Source: Bacteroidales bacterium
Lineage (GTDB): Bacteria > Bacteroidota > Bacteroidia > Bacteroidales > Muribaculaceae
Assembly (NCBI GenBank): GCA_019416285.1
Contig: DXXM01000039.1
Span: 1-28,963, forward strand
Direction of reading: 5' to 3'
DNA: 28,963 nt
The notes beneath the pieces are model-generated. The model saw only the letters and a program-made list of their open reading frames with translations. It was not told the origin of the DNA and searched no databases. This document shows, piece by piece, positions 15,691 through 24,138 of this stretch (its first letter is position 1; each line of letters starts with the position of its first letter). Position numbers and translations under genes: made by a program.

Positions 15691-15698
15691 TAATTTTG
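15691..15698 (+). promoter_or_regulatory. Probable -7 box of the dapB promoter
   Basis: TAATTTTG matches the Bacteroidetes -7 consensus TAnnTTTG. No clear -33 box stands 19-21 nt upstream. The start would be near 15705, about 50 nt before dapB and back-to-back with the SIS promoter. Confidence 0.6.
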
Positions 15699-15707
15699 CG
15701 CTTATTA

Positions 15708-15733
15708 GAGCGGTTTAGACCAACGGACCGCTC
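15708..15733 (+). promoter_or_regulatory. Short hairpin in the dapB leader
   Basis: GAGCGGT (15708-15714) and ACCGCTC (15727-15733) form a perfect 7-bp stem with a 12-nt loop right after the expected transcription start. It could stabilise the 5' end or act as an operator. It is too small to be a known lysine riboswitch. Confidence 0.45.
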
Positions 15734-15754
15734 CCGAACATCAAACACTGACTT

Positions 15755-16546
15755 ATGAAAATAGCCCTTATAGGATACGGAAAGATGGGTCACGCCATCG
15801 AGCGCATCGCACGCGAGCGTGGCCATGAGATTGTCGCCATCATCGACATCGACAACAATGCCGACATCGACGGCGAGGCCTTCCGCTCGGCCGACGCAGC
15901 CATAGAGTTCACCACCCCCGCCACCGCCCCCGGCAATGTGATTCGCGCAGCCCGCGCAGGTGTGCCGGTAATCTGCGGTTCCACCGGCTGGGCCTCACGC
16001 CGCGAAGAGGTGGAGGAAGAGGTCAGGAAAGCCGACGGCGCCCTCCTCGCATCGAGCAACTTCTCGATAGGTGTCAACATCTTCAACATCGTCAGCTGTA
16101 AGCTCGCCTCGCTCATGAGCCATCTCCCACAGTACATGCCCCACATGTATGAGACTCACCACGTCCACAAACTCGACCATCCCTCGGGCACGGCAATCAC
16201 CCTCGCCGAAGGAATAATAGCCGAAAACAGCCGCATCAACTCCTGGGCCGACGAGGGTATGGTATGGATCGACGAGAGCAACGCCTCCAAGGCCCCGCAG
16301 GAAATCGAGGCCTCGATTGAAAAACCGGCCATGGATGCCGACGCTCTCCCCGTGCTCAGCTTCCGCGAGGGAGAAATCCCCGGCACCCACACCATCGACT
16401 GGGATTCGCCCGTCGACTGCATCACCATCTCCCACCGCGCCAAGAGCCGCGACGGTTTCGCTCTCGGAGCAGTCATGGCCGCCGAGTGGATTGCCGGTCG
16501 AAAAGGCATATTCACCATCGACACCATGATGGAAGAACTTCTCTAA
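15755..16546 (+). CDS. dapB: 4-hydroxy-tetrahydrodipicolinate reductase
   Basis: Lysine and diaminopimelate pathway enzyme that reduces 4-hydroxy-tetrahydrodipicolinate with NAD(P)H in the cytosol. The 263 residues show the N-terminal dinucleotide-binding motif GYGKMG (7-12), the CGSTGW segment (74-79), the catalytic stretch ETHHVHKLDHPSGTA (133-147) with the active-site His and Lys139, and the closing HRAKSRDGFALGA (227-239) typical of the family. Start chosen at MKIALIGYG, preceded by a short leader with a promoter box and hairpin. It is followed after 30 bp by lepB and then a wbqC-family gene, forming a probable three-gene operon. Confidence 0.97.
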   Translation: MKIALIGYGKMGHAIERIARERGHEIVAIIDIDNNADIDGEAFRSADAAIEFTTPATAPGNVIRAARAGVPVICGSTGWASRREEVEEEVRKADGALLASSNFSIGVNIFNIVSCKLASLMSHLPQYMPHMYETHHVHKLDHPSGTAITLAEGIIAENSRINSWADEGMVWIDESNASKAPQEIEASIEKPAMDADALPVLSFREGEIPGTHTIDWDSPVDCITISHRAKSRDGFALGAVMAAEWIAGRKGIFTIDTMMEELL

Positions 16547-16576
16547 TCTCCCCTCCCCCTCTCACATTACCCCGAA

Positions 16577-18052
16577 ATGACTGACAACACAACACCCACG
16601 CCGGAAACCAAAAGTTTTTCCGACGATTTCAGACGCCGCGTGAAGGAAAACCGCACCTCGCGCTGGATACGCTTCGGCATCGTCTCGCTCATCTTTTTCC
16701 TATGGGTCGCATGGCTCGGAAACTGGTGGGTGGCCCTGCTGTGGTTCCTCCTGTTTGACATCTACATCACCGGCTACATCCCCCTGACCTGGTGGAAGAA
16801 GTCAAAGAGCTCGCTTGTCCGTGGCGTGATGAGCTGGGTCGACGCCATTGTCTACGCCCTCATCCTTGTCTACTTCGTCTTTACCTTCATCGGTCAGAAC
16901 TATCAGATTCCCTCCTCATCGCTCGAGAAATCGCTCCTCGTGGGCGACTATCTGTGGGTCAACAAGATGGCCTACGGCCCCCGTGTCCCTATGACACCGG
17001 TCCACTTCCCCCTCGTGCAGAACACTTTCCCCATAATCAACACCAAGTCCTATCTCGACAACCCGCAGTTTGAATACAAACGTCTGAAGGGCCTGGGCAA
17101 AGTGGAACTCGGCGACATAGTGGTGTTCAATTTCCCCGCAGGCGACACCGTGGCCGTCAAGGTGCAGAACCCCGACTACTACACACTCGTGAAGATGTAT
17201 GGCCGCGACGCCATCCTCAACAATCCGCAGACCTTCGGCGAGGTCATCTACCGTCCGGTGGACCGCCGCGAGAACTATGTCAAGCGCGCCGTCGGACTCC
17301 CCGGTGACCGCATCAAGATTGTCGACGGCATAATCTACATCAATGGCGAGGCGATGGAGCAGCCTGAAAACGTGCAGTTCAACTACTACTTCCAGCTGAA
17401 GCAGGGCCATCTGACCGAAGCGCAGTGGGACAAGCTCGGCATCTCCGCCGACGACCGCCACGAGGTTCCCGTGGCCGCCGAGGATATTCCCGGCCTCCGC
17501 ACTCTCGGCTTCACCGTGAACCCCGACGGCTCCGTACCAGCCATATATGCCTCGCCCCTCACCGCGGCTATGGTCGAAAAGCTCTCAAAAGACCCCTCGG
17601 TGGCCAAGGTGATGAAGATGCCGGCTCCCAAGGGCGAGCCCCTCTTCCCCGACGGCGTGAGCAACGACTGGACCCGTGCCGACTACGGCGAGCTGTGGAT
17701 TCCGAGCAAGGGTGCGAAACTACGCATGGGTCCCCGAGCATGGCAGATCTACGGCCGCGTAATCCGCAACTACGAGGGAAATACCGATGCCGAGTTCCGC
17801 GACGGAAAGCTCTGGATTAACGGACAGCCCCAGGACACCTACACATTCAAGATGGACTACTATTTCATGATGGGCGACAACCGCGACAACTCCCTCGACT
17901 CCCGCTACTGGGGATTCGTGCCCGAGGACCACATCGTGGGCCGTCCTGAAAGAGTCCTCATATCATTCGATAAAGACCGCTCTCTCTTCAACGGCGGCAT
18001 ACGCTGGGACCGCATACTCCGCGATGCCAATCCGGACAAGAAAAATGACTGA
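16577..18052 (+). CDS. lepB: Signal peptidase I
   Basis: Membrane serine protease that removes signal peptides from exported proteins. Transmembrane segments lie at about 31-48, 50-68 and 85-105, followed by a periplasmic catalytic domain. Conserved boxes are IPSSSLEKSLLVGDYLWVNK (about 111-130, catalytic Ser in SSL near 115, with Leu where Met is usual), ENYVKRAVGLPGDRI (about 230-245, catalytic Lys near 234), and MMGDNRDNSLDSRYWGFVP (about 430-448). At 491 residues it is much longer than the E. coli enzyme (324); the extra length is mainly about 160 residues between the Lys box and the GDNRDNS box, as is usual in Bacteroidetes. The next gene overlaps its stop by eight bases. Confidence 0.96.
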   Translation: MTDNTTPTPETKSFSDDFRRRVKENRTSRWIRFGIVSLIFFLWVAWLGNWWVALLWFLLFDIYITGYIPLTWWKKSKSSLVRGVMSWVDAIVYALILVYFVFTFIGQNYQIPSSSLEKSLLVGDYLWVNKMAYGPRVPMTPVHFPLVQNTFPIINTKSYLDNPQFEYKRLKGLGKVELGDIVVFNFPAGDTVAVKVQNPDYYTLVKMYGRDAILNNPQTFGEVIYRPVDRRENYVKRAVGLPGDRIKIVDGIIYINGEAMEQPENVQFNYYFQLKQGHLTEAQWDKLGISADDRHEVPVAAEDIPGLRTLGFTVNPDGSVPAIYASPLTAAMVEKLSKDPSVAKVMKMPAPKGEPLFPDGVSNDWTRADYGELWIPSKGAKLRMGPRAWQIYGRVIRNYEGNTDAEFRDGKLWINGQPQDTYTFKMDYYFMMGDNRDNSLDSRYWGFVPEDHIVGRPERVLISFDKDRSLFNGGIRWDRILRDANPDKKND

Positions 18053-18698
18053 GACAACAGAACTTAAAAGCAAAACAGCCGTGCTCCCGCCGCTTTTCTG
18101 CGCGGGAGCAGCCTATTATGCGCTTATCCGTGCCTGCGGCGCTTCCGCCGTCGACTGGGAGATGCGTTTCGAAAAACGGTTCAAGGACACTCACCGCTTC
18201 GCCATAGCCGACACCCGCGGACGACTCGAACTCACAGTGCCTATCGCCAAACCCGACAACTGGCACTGCACCTGGGGCGACATACGCATCTCAGACCACG
18301 GAAAATGGTGGGACGTCCACCGCGTAGCCCTCGAAAGTGCCTACGGCCGCACCCCGTTTTTCGAATTCTACATCGACCCGCTCCTCCCTATGCTCACCGA
18401 AGGGGTAGTGGACCGCTACCCCACCCTCCGCAGTCTCTCCGAAGCCTGGGACGGATGGATACGCCGTATTCTGCTCCTCCCAGCCCCTGTGGAAGCCGAA
18501 AGCGTCGAAGCTGACAGAATGTTCACCCTACTCCCCGATCACGCGACAGAGGCTCCACAGCCCACTCACTGGCAGGTCCGCGCCGACCGTCTCGGATTCA
18601 CCCCCGGGCTGTCGGTACTCGACCTCATCTTCAACCTCGGCCCCGAGGCAATACTCTACACCGACGCGCTCGCAGACAGGCTGCGCCATAACCCCTGA
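18045..18698 (+). CDS. WbqC-family protein
   Basis: A 217-residue protein of the WbqC family, known from polysaccharide loci and, in Bacteroidetes, commonly found near lepB. I start it at the ATG at 18045, inside the end of lepB (8-bp overlap), rather than the earlier in-frame ATG at 18024. Recognisable elements are VLPPLFCAGAAYYALIRA near the N-terminus, RFKDTHRFAIADTRGRLELTVPI (about 44-66), the KWWDVHRVALESAYGRTPFFEFY segment (about 86-108) and a helical end. The biochemical role of the family is uncertain; a transferase-like role in glycan or amino-sugar modification has been suggested. It ends the dapB-lepB run and is followed by a large palindrome. Confidence 0.85.
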   Translation: MTETTELKSKTAVLPPLFCAGAAYYALIRACGASAVDWEMRFEKRFKDTHRFAIADTRGRLELTVPIAKPDNWHCTWGDIRISDHGKWWDVHRVALESAYGRTPFFEFYIDPLLPMLTEGVVDRYPTLRSLSEAWDGWIRRILLLPAPVEAESVEADRMFTLLPDHATEAPQPTHWQVRADRLGFTPGLSVLDLIFNLGPEAILYTDALADRLRHNP

Positions 18699-18763
18699 CC
18701 CGAAAGCCCTCTCCTCCACCCCTATTCTACCGACTATTCCTTCCAGACGTCAGACGACCGGCA

Positions 18764-18835
18764 GTAGGGACGTTTTTCAAAACGTCCACAATAGCCCAAC
18801 AGTCCCGATGTGGACGTTTTGAAAAACGTCCCTAC
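18764..18835. repeat. Nested palindrome, 27-bp perfect arms
   Basis: Left arm 18764-18790 (GTAGGGACGTTTTTCAAAAC...) is perfectly repeated in reverse complement at 18809-18835, with an 18-nt centre. Each arm is itself nearly palindromic (GGACGTTTT...AAAACGTCC), so the element can form either one long stem or two small hairpins. The T-rich stems could terminate transcription of the wbqC gene, but the structure also looks like a dispersed REP-like or MITE-like element. Confidence 0.85.
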
Positions 18836-18902
18836 AAAAAACACTGATTATGGATTCTGCAACACCCATATCCAACGATATTTAACGTCAAAACCATCCG
18901 CC

Positions 18903-19856
18903 ATGAGAGTCATCGACCACCTCACCGAGAACCCGGGCAAGACCGCCTTCTCTTTCGAAATCCTCCCTCCACTCAAAGGTAACAGCATCGAAAAGGTCTA
19001 CAACATTATTGACAAGCTCCGTGAGTTTGACCCGAAATACATCAACATCACCTCACACCGCAGCGAGATGATTTTCCGCGAAATGCCCGACGGCTCATTC
19101 CGGTCACAGAAACTCAAGAAGCGCCCCGGCTCGGTGGCCATCGCATCGGCCATTCAGAACAAATACGGCATCACAGCCGTGCCCCACATCATCTGTAAGG
19201 GCTTTACGCGCGACGAGACCGAATATGCCCTCATAGACCTCAATTTTCTCGGCGTCCATGACCTCCTGCTGCTCCGCGGCGACACCAAAGGCCCCGAGAA
19301 GTCACCCGACCCCTCGAAAATCAATCTCCACGCTACCGACCTCCAGGCTCAGGTCAACGATTTCAACCGTGGCATCTATGCGGACGGCGAGAGATTCGAG
19401 GCCAACGCCACTCCCTTCAGCTACGGCATGGCCTGCTACCCCGAAAAACATGAGGAAGCACCCAACATGGAGTCGGACCTCTACTATGCAAAGCAGAAAG
19501 TCGACGCCGGCGCGGGCTATCTCGTAACGCAGATGTTTTTCGACAACGACAAATACTATTCTTTCGTCGACCGATGCCGCCAGGTTGGAATCACCGTCCC
19601 CATCATCCCGGGAATAAAACCGATTGTGTTCCTCAACCAGCTCAATGTGTTGCCGAAAGTGTTCCGCACAGACCTTCCGGAAGCGCTCGCCTCGGAGATA
19701 CGCAAATGCAAGACCGACGCGGAGGTGAAGGAGGTGGGCGTGGAATGGTGCACGGCCCAGTGCCGCGACCTCATCGCCCACGGGGTCCCCAGCCTACACT
19801 TCTACACTCTCATGGCCTCCGACTCCGTGCGCCGCATCGCCAAAGAAATCTACTGA
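18903..19856 (+). CDS. metF: Methylenetetrahydrofolate reductase
   Basis: Flavoenzyme that reduces 5,10-methylene-THF to 5-methyl-THF for methionine synthesis. I choose the ATG at 18903 (MRVIDHL..., 317 residues), the usual length in Bacteroidetes; the frame stays open upstream to 18810, but that ATG lies inside the palindrome. Motifs are FSFEILPPLKG (about 16-26), INITSHRSEMIF (about 46-57), VPHIICKGFTRDE (about 90-102), LLLRGD (about 121-126), GMACYPEKHEEAP (about 176-188), LVTQMFFDNDKY (about 207-218) and IPIIPGIKPI (about 235-244). It is followed by a very long inverted repeat and a convergent gene. No methionine-related riboswitch is visible in the 67 bp upstream. Confidence 0.96.
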   Translation: MRVIDHLTENPGKTAFSFEILPPLKGNSIEKVYNIIDKLREFDPKYINITSHRSEMIFREMPDGSFRSQKLKKRPGSVAIASAIQNKYGITAVPHIICKGFTRDETEYALIDLNFLGVHDLLLLRGDTKGPEKSPDPSKINLHATDLQAQVNDFNRGIYADGERFEANATPFSYGMACYPEKHEEAPNMESDLYYAKQKVDAGAGYLVTQMFFDNDKYYSFVDRCRQVGITVPIIPGIKPIVFLNQLNVLPKVFRTDLPEALASEIRKCKTDAEVKEVGVEWCTAQCRDLIAHGVPSLHFYTLMASDSVRRIAKEIY

Positions 19857-19869
19857 CACCTCTTTCGAA

Positions 19870-20001
19870 GAAAGGCACATAAAGCCATAAGGCACAAAAG
19901 AAACATAAGTTTTATCTATTTCCGGGATTTTTAATCCTGATTGATAAATAAACTTATGTTTCTTTTGTGCCTTATGGCTTTATGTGCCTGAAATTTCAGG
20001 C
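19870..20001. repeat. Inverted repeat with 43-bp perfect arms between convergent genes
   Basis: The arm at 19873-19915 (AGGCACATAAAGCCATAAGG...) returns exactly in reverse complement at 19947-19989, with a 31-nt centre. Each arm holds two related direct sub-repeats (GGCACATAAAG and GGCACAAAAG). A perfect 16-bp palindrome, GCCTGAAATTTCAGGC (19986-20001), overlaps the right end. It lies between metF and the CE8-PL1 gene and can terminate transcription from both sides, but it is far longer and more exact than a terminator needs. Confidence 0.88.
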
Positions 20002-20011
20002 GGTCTTTATC

Positions 20012-23000
20012 TTATCGTTTGATTTTGAGAACGGAGGGAGTGATGGTGCCGGAGCTGACGCGGACGAGATATACACCGGGAGTGAGATGGGAGAGCGAGG
20101 TCTCGCTGTCGGCGATGCGGCGTGCATCCGTCAGACGTCCGTCAAGGCCGAATACCTCAAGCAGCGCACCCACAGCCTCATCTCCTACTCTCAGAGTCTG
20201 GGTCATGGCGTCGTAGCTGACCTCGGAGCTTACAATCACAGCCTCTATACCGCTGGTGGCGAAGTCGTTGAGGCAGGTCTCGCCCATCAGAGAGTTGAGA
20301 TACACCTCAAGAGCCGTATAGCCCTCGGAATTGACGCGGTTGTTGTCGGCCACATTGGGGTCGAGATTGTTTTTCTTCTCCCACTCGTCGGGCATACCGT
20401 CGCCGTCGGTATCGACGGGAACAGTGTAGTTTTTGTCATATTCGAAGAAGCCCTCGGCATCAGTCTCCTTGTCGATTCTGCCGTTATTGCCGAAAGCGCC
20501 CTTGCCATTGAGCACATCGTCGGCCACACGGCGCTCCACCTTGTCGCGGTTGACGGTACCGGCCTTGGCCACCACTGTCCTGAAGGCATCCTCGGCCGAC
20601 TCGAAGTCATACATCATATAGAGCTCGGGGTCATATTTGTAGGCATCGGTTATAAGGCTGTATCTCCACCAGGGAGTCTTTGTGAGGATGCGCTCGTCAA
20701 CGCGGATTTCGTCGAGAGAATATTTCTCAGCCGCCATGCCTTTCCAGTTGTCGGCGGTAGCGGACGCGATACCCTCGGCGATGTTACCGTTGACATACCA
20801 CTTGGCCGGCCCGCAGGAAGTTGCCCCGTCGCGTGCATAGCTTGAGTTGACAAACTCAACCTTGCTCTTGTCCGACATGGGACCCGGCTTGTAATAATTG
20901 TTCATGAAATTACATTCGTGGGCCGAGTTGAGACCGTTGTAAGTCGTAGAGCCTGTGTTCTCTCCGCCGTAGCAGCCGCCCCGTTTGCCGTAGTTGTAGT
21001 TCACATTGTTTATATACTCCATGAACACCACTCTGTCCTCCCCGCGGGCGCCGTTGAGACGCGGCGAGCGGGAATTGTTGTGGGCAAGGAGGTTGTGGTG
21101 GTAGGTTGCGGGCGAGCCACCCCACTGGCAGCCGTAGCCGCGGGCACCCTTGGAATGACCGGCATTGTAAAGTCCTTCATGAACCATCGAATACTGGACA
21201 GTGAGCAGGTGAGAATCGGCGGTGTTCATGTTCTCCTCTACTGACCAGCCGAATGAGCAGTGGTCAATGATGAAGTTCATGCAGTTTTCAGCGCCGAGAG
21301 CGTTTGCGGCGTTAATCTGTCCCGCAAGATTCTTCTGTCCGACGCGGAAACGGAGGTTGCGGATAATGAAGTTGTTGGAACCGCCGACATTGAACTTGTC
21401 GTGAGTGATGACTATGCCTTCGCCCGGAGCGGTCTGGCCTGCGAGAGTCCAGTTGTCGCGCTTGATGCGGAATTCGTCTGCAAGAGCGATTTCGCCGCTG
21501 ACCTCAAACACGATTGTGATCGGTTCTCCCTGTTCCTGGCTGAAAGCCCAGCGGAGTGTGCCTTCCGAACCGTCGTCGGCGAGGCTTGTCACCTTCACGA
21601 CCTTGCCGCCACGACCACCGGTGGCATACTTACCGAAGCCCTCGGCAGTCGGGAAGGCGGTGAGACGGCGTGCGGCAGAGGCACTCACAGCCTTCGAGAC
21701 GGCTCCGTGGCGCGAAACAGAAGCGACACTATAGTCAGAGACAGAAGCGCCGGCAGGGAGCGCGAAAGTGGTCTCATAGCAGAAGCTGTCGAACTTGCCG
21801 TCATTGAATACAATATAGCCCGCGGCAGCCTCGTCGCCCGTCCATGAGATAGAGGAGGGAGTGGCGGTGAAGTTACGGGGCTCAGCCACGCCTGCGAGTA
21901 TGCCCTCGAAGTCAAAAGGCACATCCTTATTATTTTTGCGGAACTTCTCGAAGAGATATTCGGGATTGATGCACGCGTTGACGTCGGCTTCGATGGCCTG
22001 TTTGCCGAGCGGTGAGCGGCCCGAGACATCCACCGGCTTGCCGTCGGCACCGGTGTTGTTGTATTCGAAGAGCGATGTATTGTCGGGTGTCTTGTCGCTT
22101 CCCCACTCCTGCCAGCCGCGGGCGTTGATGTGCGAACCGAGGCGGCAGTTCATGAACATGGAGCCGCAGTTTTCACCCCACGGGCGTCCGAGATAGTAGG
22201 CGCCGTCCTTCACGCCATCCTCGGCTGTGATGTCGCAGTTGTTGAAGAAGAGCCCGGCAAAGAATCTCACGAGCGAGATTTCGGGGTAGAGCATGTGGGT
22301 GAGTTTGAGGCGTGCGTCGCCCGGGGCGGTGATGTAGCCCCCGCCCTGCACACAGACAATCTTGCAGTCCTCAAACCATTCGAGACCGCTGTCGTAGATA
22401 AAGTCTGTCGCTCCGGAGATGGTGCAGTTTTTGAAATATCCGCGGGCTCCGCCATTGGCCTTATAGGTGTCCTGATAGCCCGAGAGGATGCAGTTCTTGA
22501 ACACATGGGCGTCGCCCTCGGTGTAGAGAGCCTCGGCCTGACCTACATTGCCCGATGTGTTGCGTATGGTGAGGTTTTCGGCATAGAATCTGTCAGTGTA
22601 GACATTCAGCGCCGAGCAGTCATAGAAATTCTTGTCGCTTCCGGAACCGCGGCTCACGGAAGAAGTCAGTATGGTTGTCTCGGGGTCAGAACCGATGAGC
22701 GAGATGAACTTGTCTTTCTGCGTTTTTGTACCGCAATAGATATTCTCGTCATACACGCCGGGAGCTATGTAGATGATGCCGCGCTGACCGGGAGCCACAG
22801 CGTCGACTGCCGCCTGAATCCGGGTGAAATCGCCGGAACCGTCGGGGTTGACGTATAACATCACCACTTCGGCATTGTCGTCAGGTGCGGGTTCTTTCTT
22901 GTCGTCATCGTTTCCTCCGCCGAATCCGAACTGCGAGAGGTCTGTCAGCTCGCCGACAGTGCCTACGGGATTTGCCTTGGCATATTCAGCCTGCGCAGCG

Positions 23001-23908
23001 GTGATATTGTCGCCGAAAATCTGAAGTTTGTGGACGCGGGGAGCCTGCATCTGAGCCAGCGGGTCGATGCTCTTCCAGTCGAAAGGAGCTTTCTGCACCT
23101 GGTCGTCGCTGCCCTCAGCACCGTCGCCGTCCCACACACGCCAGCGGAGCGAGACATCCTTCTTGTCGATGACATTTTCCATGAAATAGCCCTGGTCGGA
23201 GAAGCATGTCCAGCCAAGTTTCTGCTTTTCGGAACCCATCCACACGAGGGGCTGCCAGTCGCCGTCGCCCACCTTGATGTCGCACTTTATTCCGCGGCCC
23301 CAGGAGGTGTTCGACCATGACCACTGGATACGTTCCACGTAGGGGATATGGTCGATTTCCATCCAGCCGTGCATCGACACGGTGGGAGCATCGGCGCTTG
23401 CTGCGTCACGGCACATCTGCACGAAACCGGCCTCGCCATAGGTCGGCTTCCCGTTTTCGTCAAACTTGATATTATCCTCGAGATAGACGGTGTGGCCCGG
23501 CTGTTTCCAGTCATTGTAGTTCGTAGCCTTCTCACCGAGATAATACTGGCGGGAAAAGGCGGCTGTGGCACCTGCAAGACCGTTGAACGAGGCCTTGGTA
23601 GCAAAAGTGCAGTTGTGGAACAGCACCGGATAGCTCACAACTCCGTCAGTTCCGTTGGCCGGCACCGAAATCACGGCGTTGACATAGCCGCCGGAGCTGA
23701 AATCAGGGCAGTCACGGCCTGTCTCACCTTTCCATGTGTCAGGCCAGGTGGTGTCCGAGAAATTGATGTCGATGATTTTGGGGGATGTGGAGGCATTACT
23801 CCATTTCGCCACGACTCCTGCCGGTTCCTCCGCGAGCTGGGCGCTGAGACCTATGGGGAGAGCCGACATGAAAGTCGCCATTGCAAGATAGCGGTAGATT
23901 TGTTTCAT
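20012..23908 (-). CDS. Secreted pectin methylesterase (CE8) - pectate lyase (PL1) fusion with T9SS-type tail
   Basis: A 1298-residue exported enzyme for homogalacturonan. Signal peptide ends near SAQ (24). Residues about 25-335 form a domain I do not recognise, with lectin-like W/G-rich stretches. CE8 spans about 346-660 with VGQAEALY (455-462), GYQDTY (477-482), ATDFIYD (500-506) and YLGRPWG (572-578), which supply the catalytic Gln, two Asp and Arg. A linker like a fibronectin type III domain (about 672-748) leads to a PL1 lyase domain (about 755-1215) with NFIIDHCSFGWSVEENM and SRSPRLNG. DTDGDGMPDEWE (1166-1177) is a calcium-binding type motif. The last 75 residues (SLSHLTPGVYLVRV...KIKR) fit a type IX secretion sorting domain. 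De-esterification would create the lyase's substrate. It has its own promoter and a strong hairpin at its end. Confidence 0.93.
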   Translation of the reverse strand: MKQIYRYLAMATFMSALPIGLSAQLAEEPAGVVAKWSNASTSPKIIDINFSDTTWPDTWKGETGRDCPDFSSGGYVNAVISVPANGTDGVVSYPVLFHNCTFATKASFNGLAGATAAFSRQYYLGEKATNYNDWKQPGHTVYLEDNIKFDENGKPTYGEAGFVQMCRDAASADAPTVSMHGWMEIDHIPYVERIQWSWSNTSWGRGIKCDIKVGDGDWQPLVWMGSEKQKLGWTCFSDQGYFMENVIDKKDVSLRWRVWDGDGAEGSDDQVQKAPFDWKSIDPLAQMQAPRVHKLQIFGDNITAAQAEYAKANPVGTVGELTDLSQFGFGGGNDDDKKEPAPDDNAEVVMLYVNPDGSGDFTRIQAAVDAVAPGQRGIIYIAPGVYDENIYCGTKTQKDKFISLIGSDPETTILTSSVSRGSGSDKNFYDCSALNVYTDRFYAENLTIRNTSGNVGQAEALYTEGDAHVFKNCILSGYQDTYKANGGARGYFKNCTISGATDFIYDSGLEWFEDCKIVCVQGGGYITAPGDARLKLTHMLYPEISLVRFFAGLFFNNCDITAEDGVKDGAYYLGRPWGENCGSMFMNCRLGSHINARGWQEWGSDKTPDNTSLFEYNNTGADGKPVDVSGRSPLGKQAIEADVNACINPEYLFEKFRKNNKDVPFDFEGILAGVAEPRNFTATPSSISWTGDEAAAGYIVFNDGKFDSFCYETTFALPAGASVSDYSVASVSRHGAVSKAVSASAARRLTAFPTAEGFGKYATGGRGGKVVKVTSLADDGSEGTLRWAFSQEQGEPITIVFEVSGEIALADEFRIKRDNWTLAGQTAPGEGIVITHDKFNVGGSNNFIIRNLRFRVGQKNLAGQINAANALGAENCMNFIIDHCSFGWSVEENMNTADSHLLTVQYSMVHEGLYNAGHSKGARGYGCQWGGSPATYHHNLLAHNNSRSPRLNGARGEDRVVFMEYINNVNYNYGKRGGCYGGENTGSTTYNGLNSAHECNFMNNYYKPGPMSDKSKVEFVNSSYARDGATSCGPAKWYVNGNIAEGIASATADNWKGMAAEKYSLDEIRVDERILTKTPWWRYSLITDAYKYDPELYMMYDFESAEDAFRTVVAKAGTVNRDKVERRVADDVLNGKGAFGNNGRIDKETDAEGFFEYDKNYTVPVDTDGDGMPDEWEKKNNLDPNVADNNRVNSEGYTALEVYLNSLMGETCLNDFATSGIEAVIVSSEVSYDAMTQTLRVGDEAVGALLEVFGLDGRLTDARRIADSETSLSHLTPGVYLVRVSSGTITPSVLKIKR

Positions 23909-23948
23909 AGATATGATTTACAGGTAATTATTTTTTTACAATCCGCTG

Positions 23949-23980
23949 CAAAATTAGTAATAATCGGAAGTTTTACAAAA
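23949..23980 (-). promoter_or_regulatory. Sigma-ABfr type promoter for the CE8-PL1 gene
   Basis: On the minus strand TTTTG (23976-23980), a 19-nt spacer and TAATTTTG (23949-23956) match the Bacteroidetes consensus fully. The transcript would begin near 23942, about 35 nt before the start codon. Confidence 0.8.
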
Positions 23981-24138
23981 TCATGACCGACGGATTGAAC
24001 CAAATCATCTAAAAAAACGTTGCTAAGGATAGCATATATATTTTTTTTAACACAATAACCTGATTCAGCCAGTCCTCGCCATGAATAGTCAATCATCACA
24101 TACGGGCCGTCTGAAACTACTAAAAATCCTGTTTTAAA

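Noticed and set aside
15699..15754. Lysine riboswitch in the dapB leader
   Set aside because: The leader is only about 50 nt, far shorter than that riboswitch, and contains just one small stem.
18715..18745. Third 9-bp array (CCCCTATTCTACCGACTATTCC)
   Set aside because: Only two loose CTATT matches and no stable register, so it cannot be told from chance.
18810..18902. N-terminal extension of metF from the ATG at 18810
   Set aside because: That start lies in the palindrome; the 31 extra residues have no family counterpart, and the start at 18903 gives the normal length.
19967..20845. Plus-strand open frame (292 codons) at the end of the CE8-PL1 gene
   Set aside because: It begins in the inverted repeat and runs antisense to a well-supported lyase domain; the translation has no domain.
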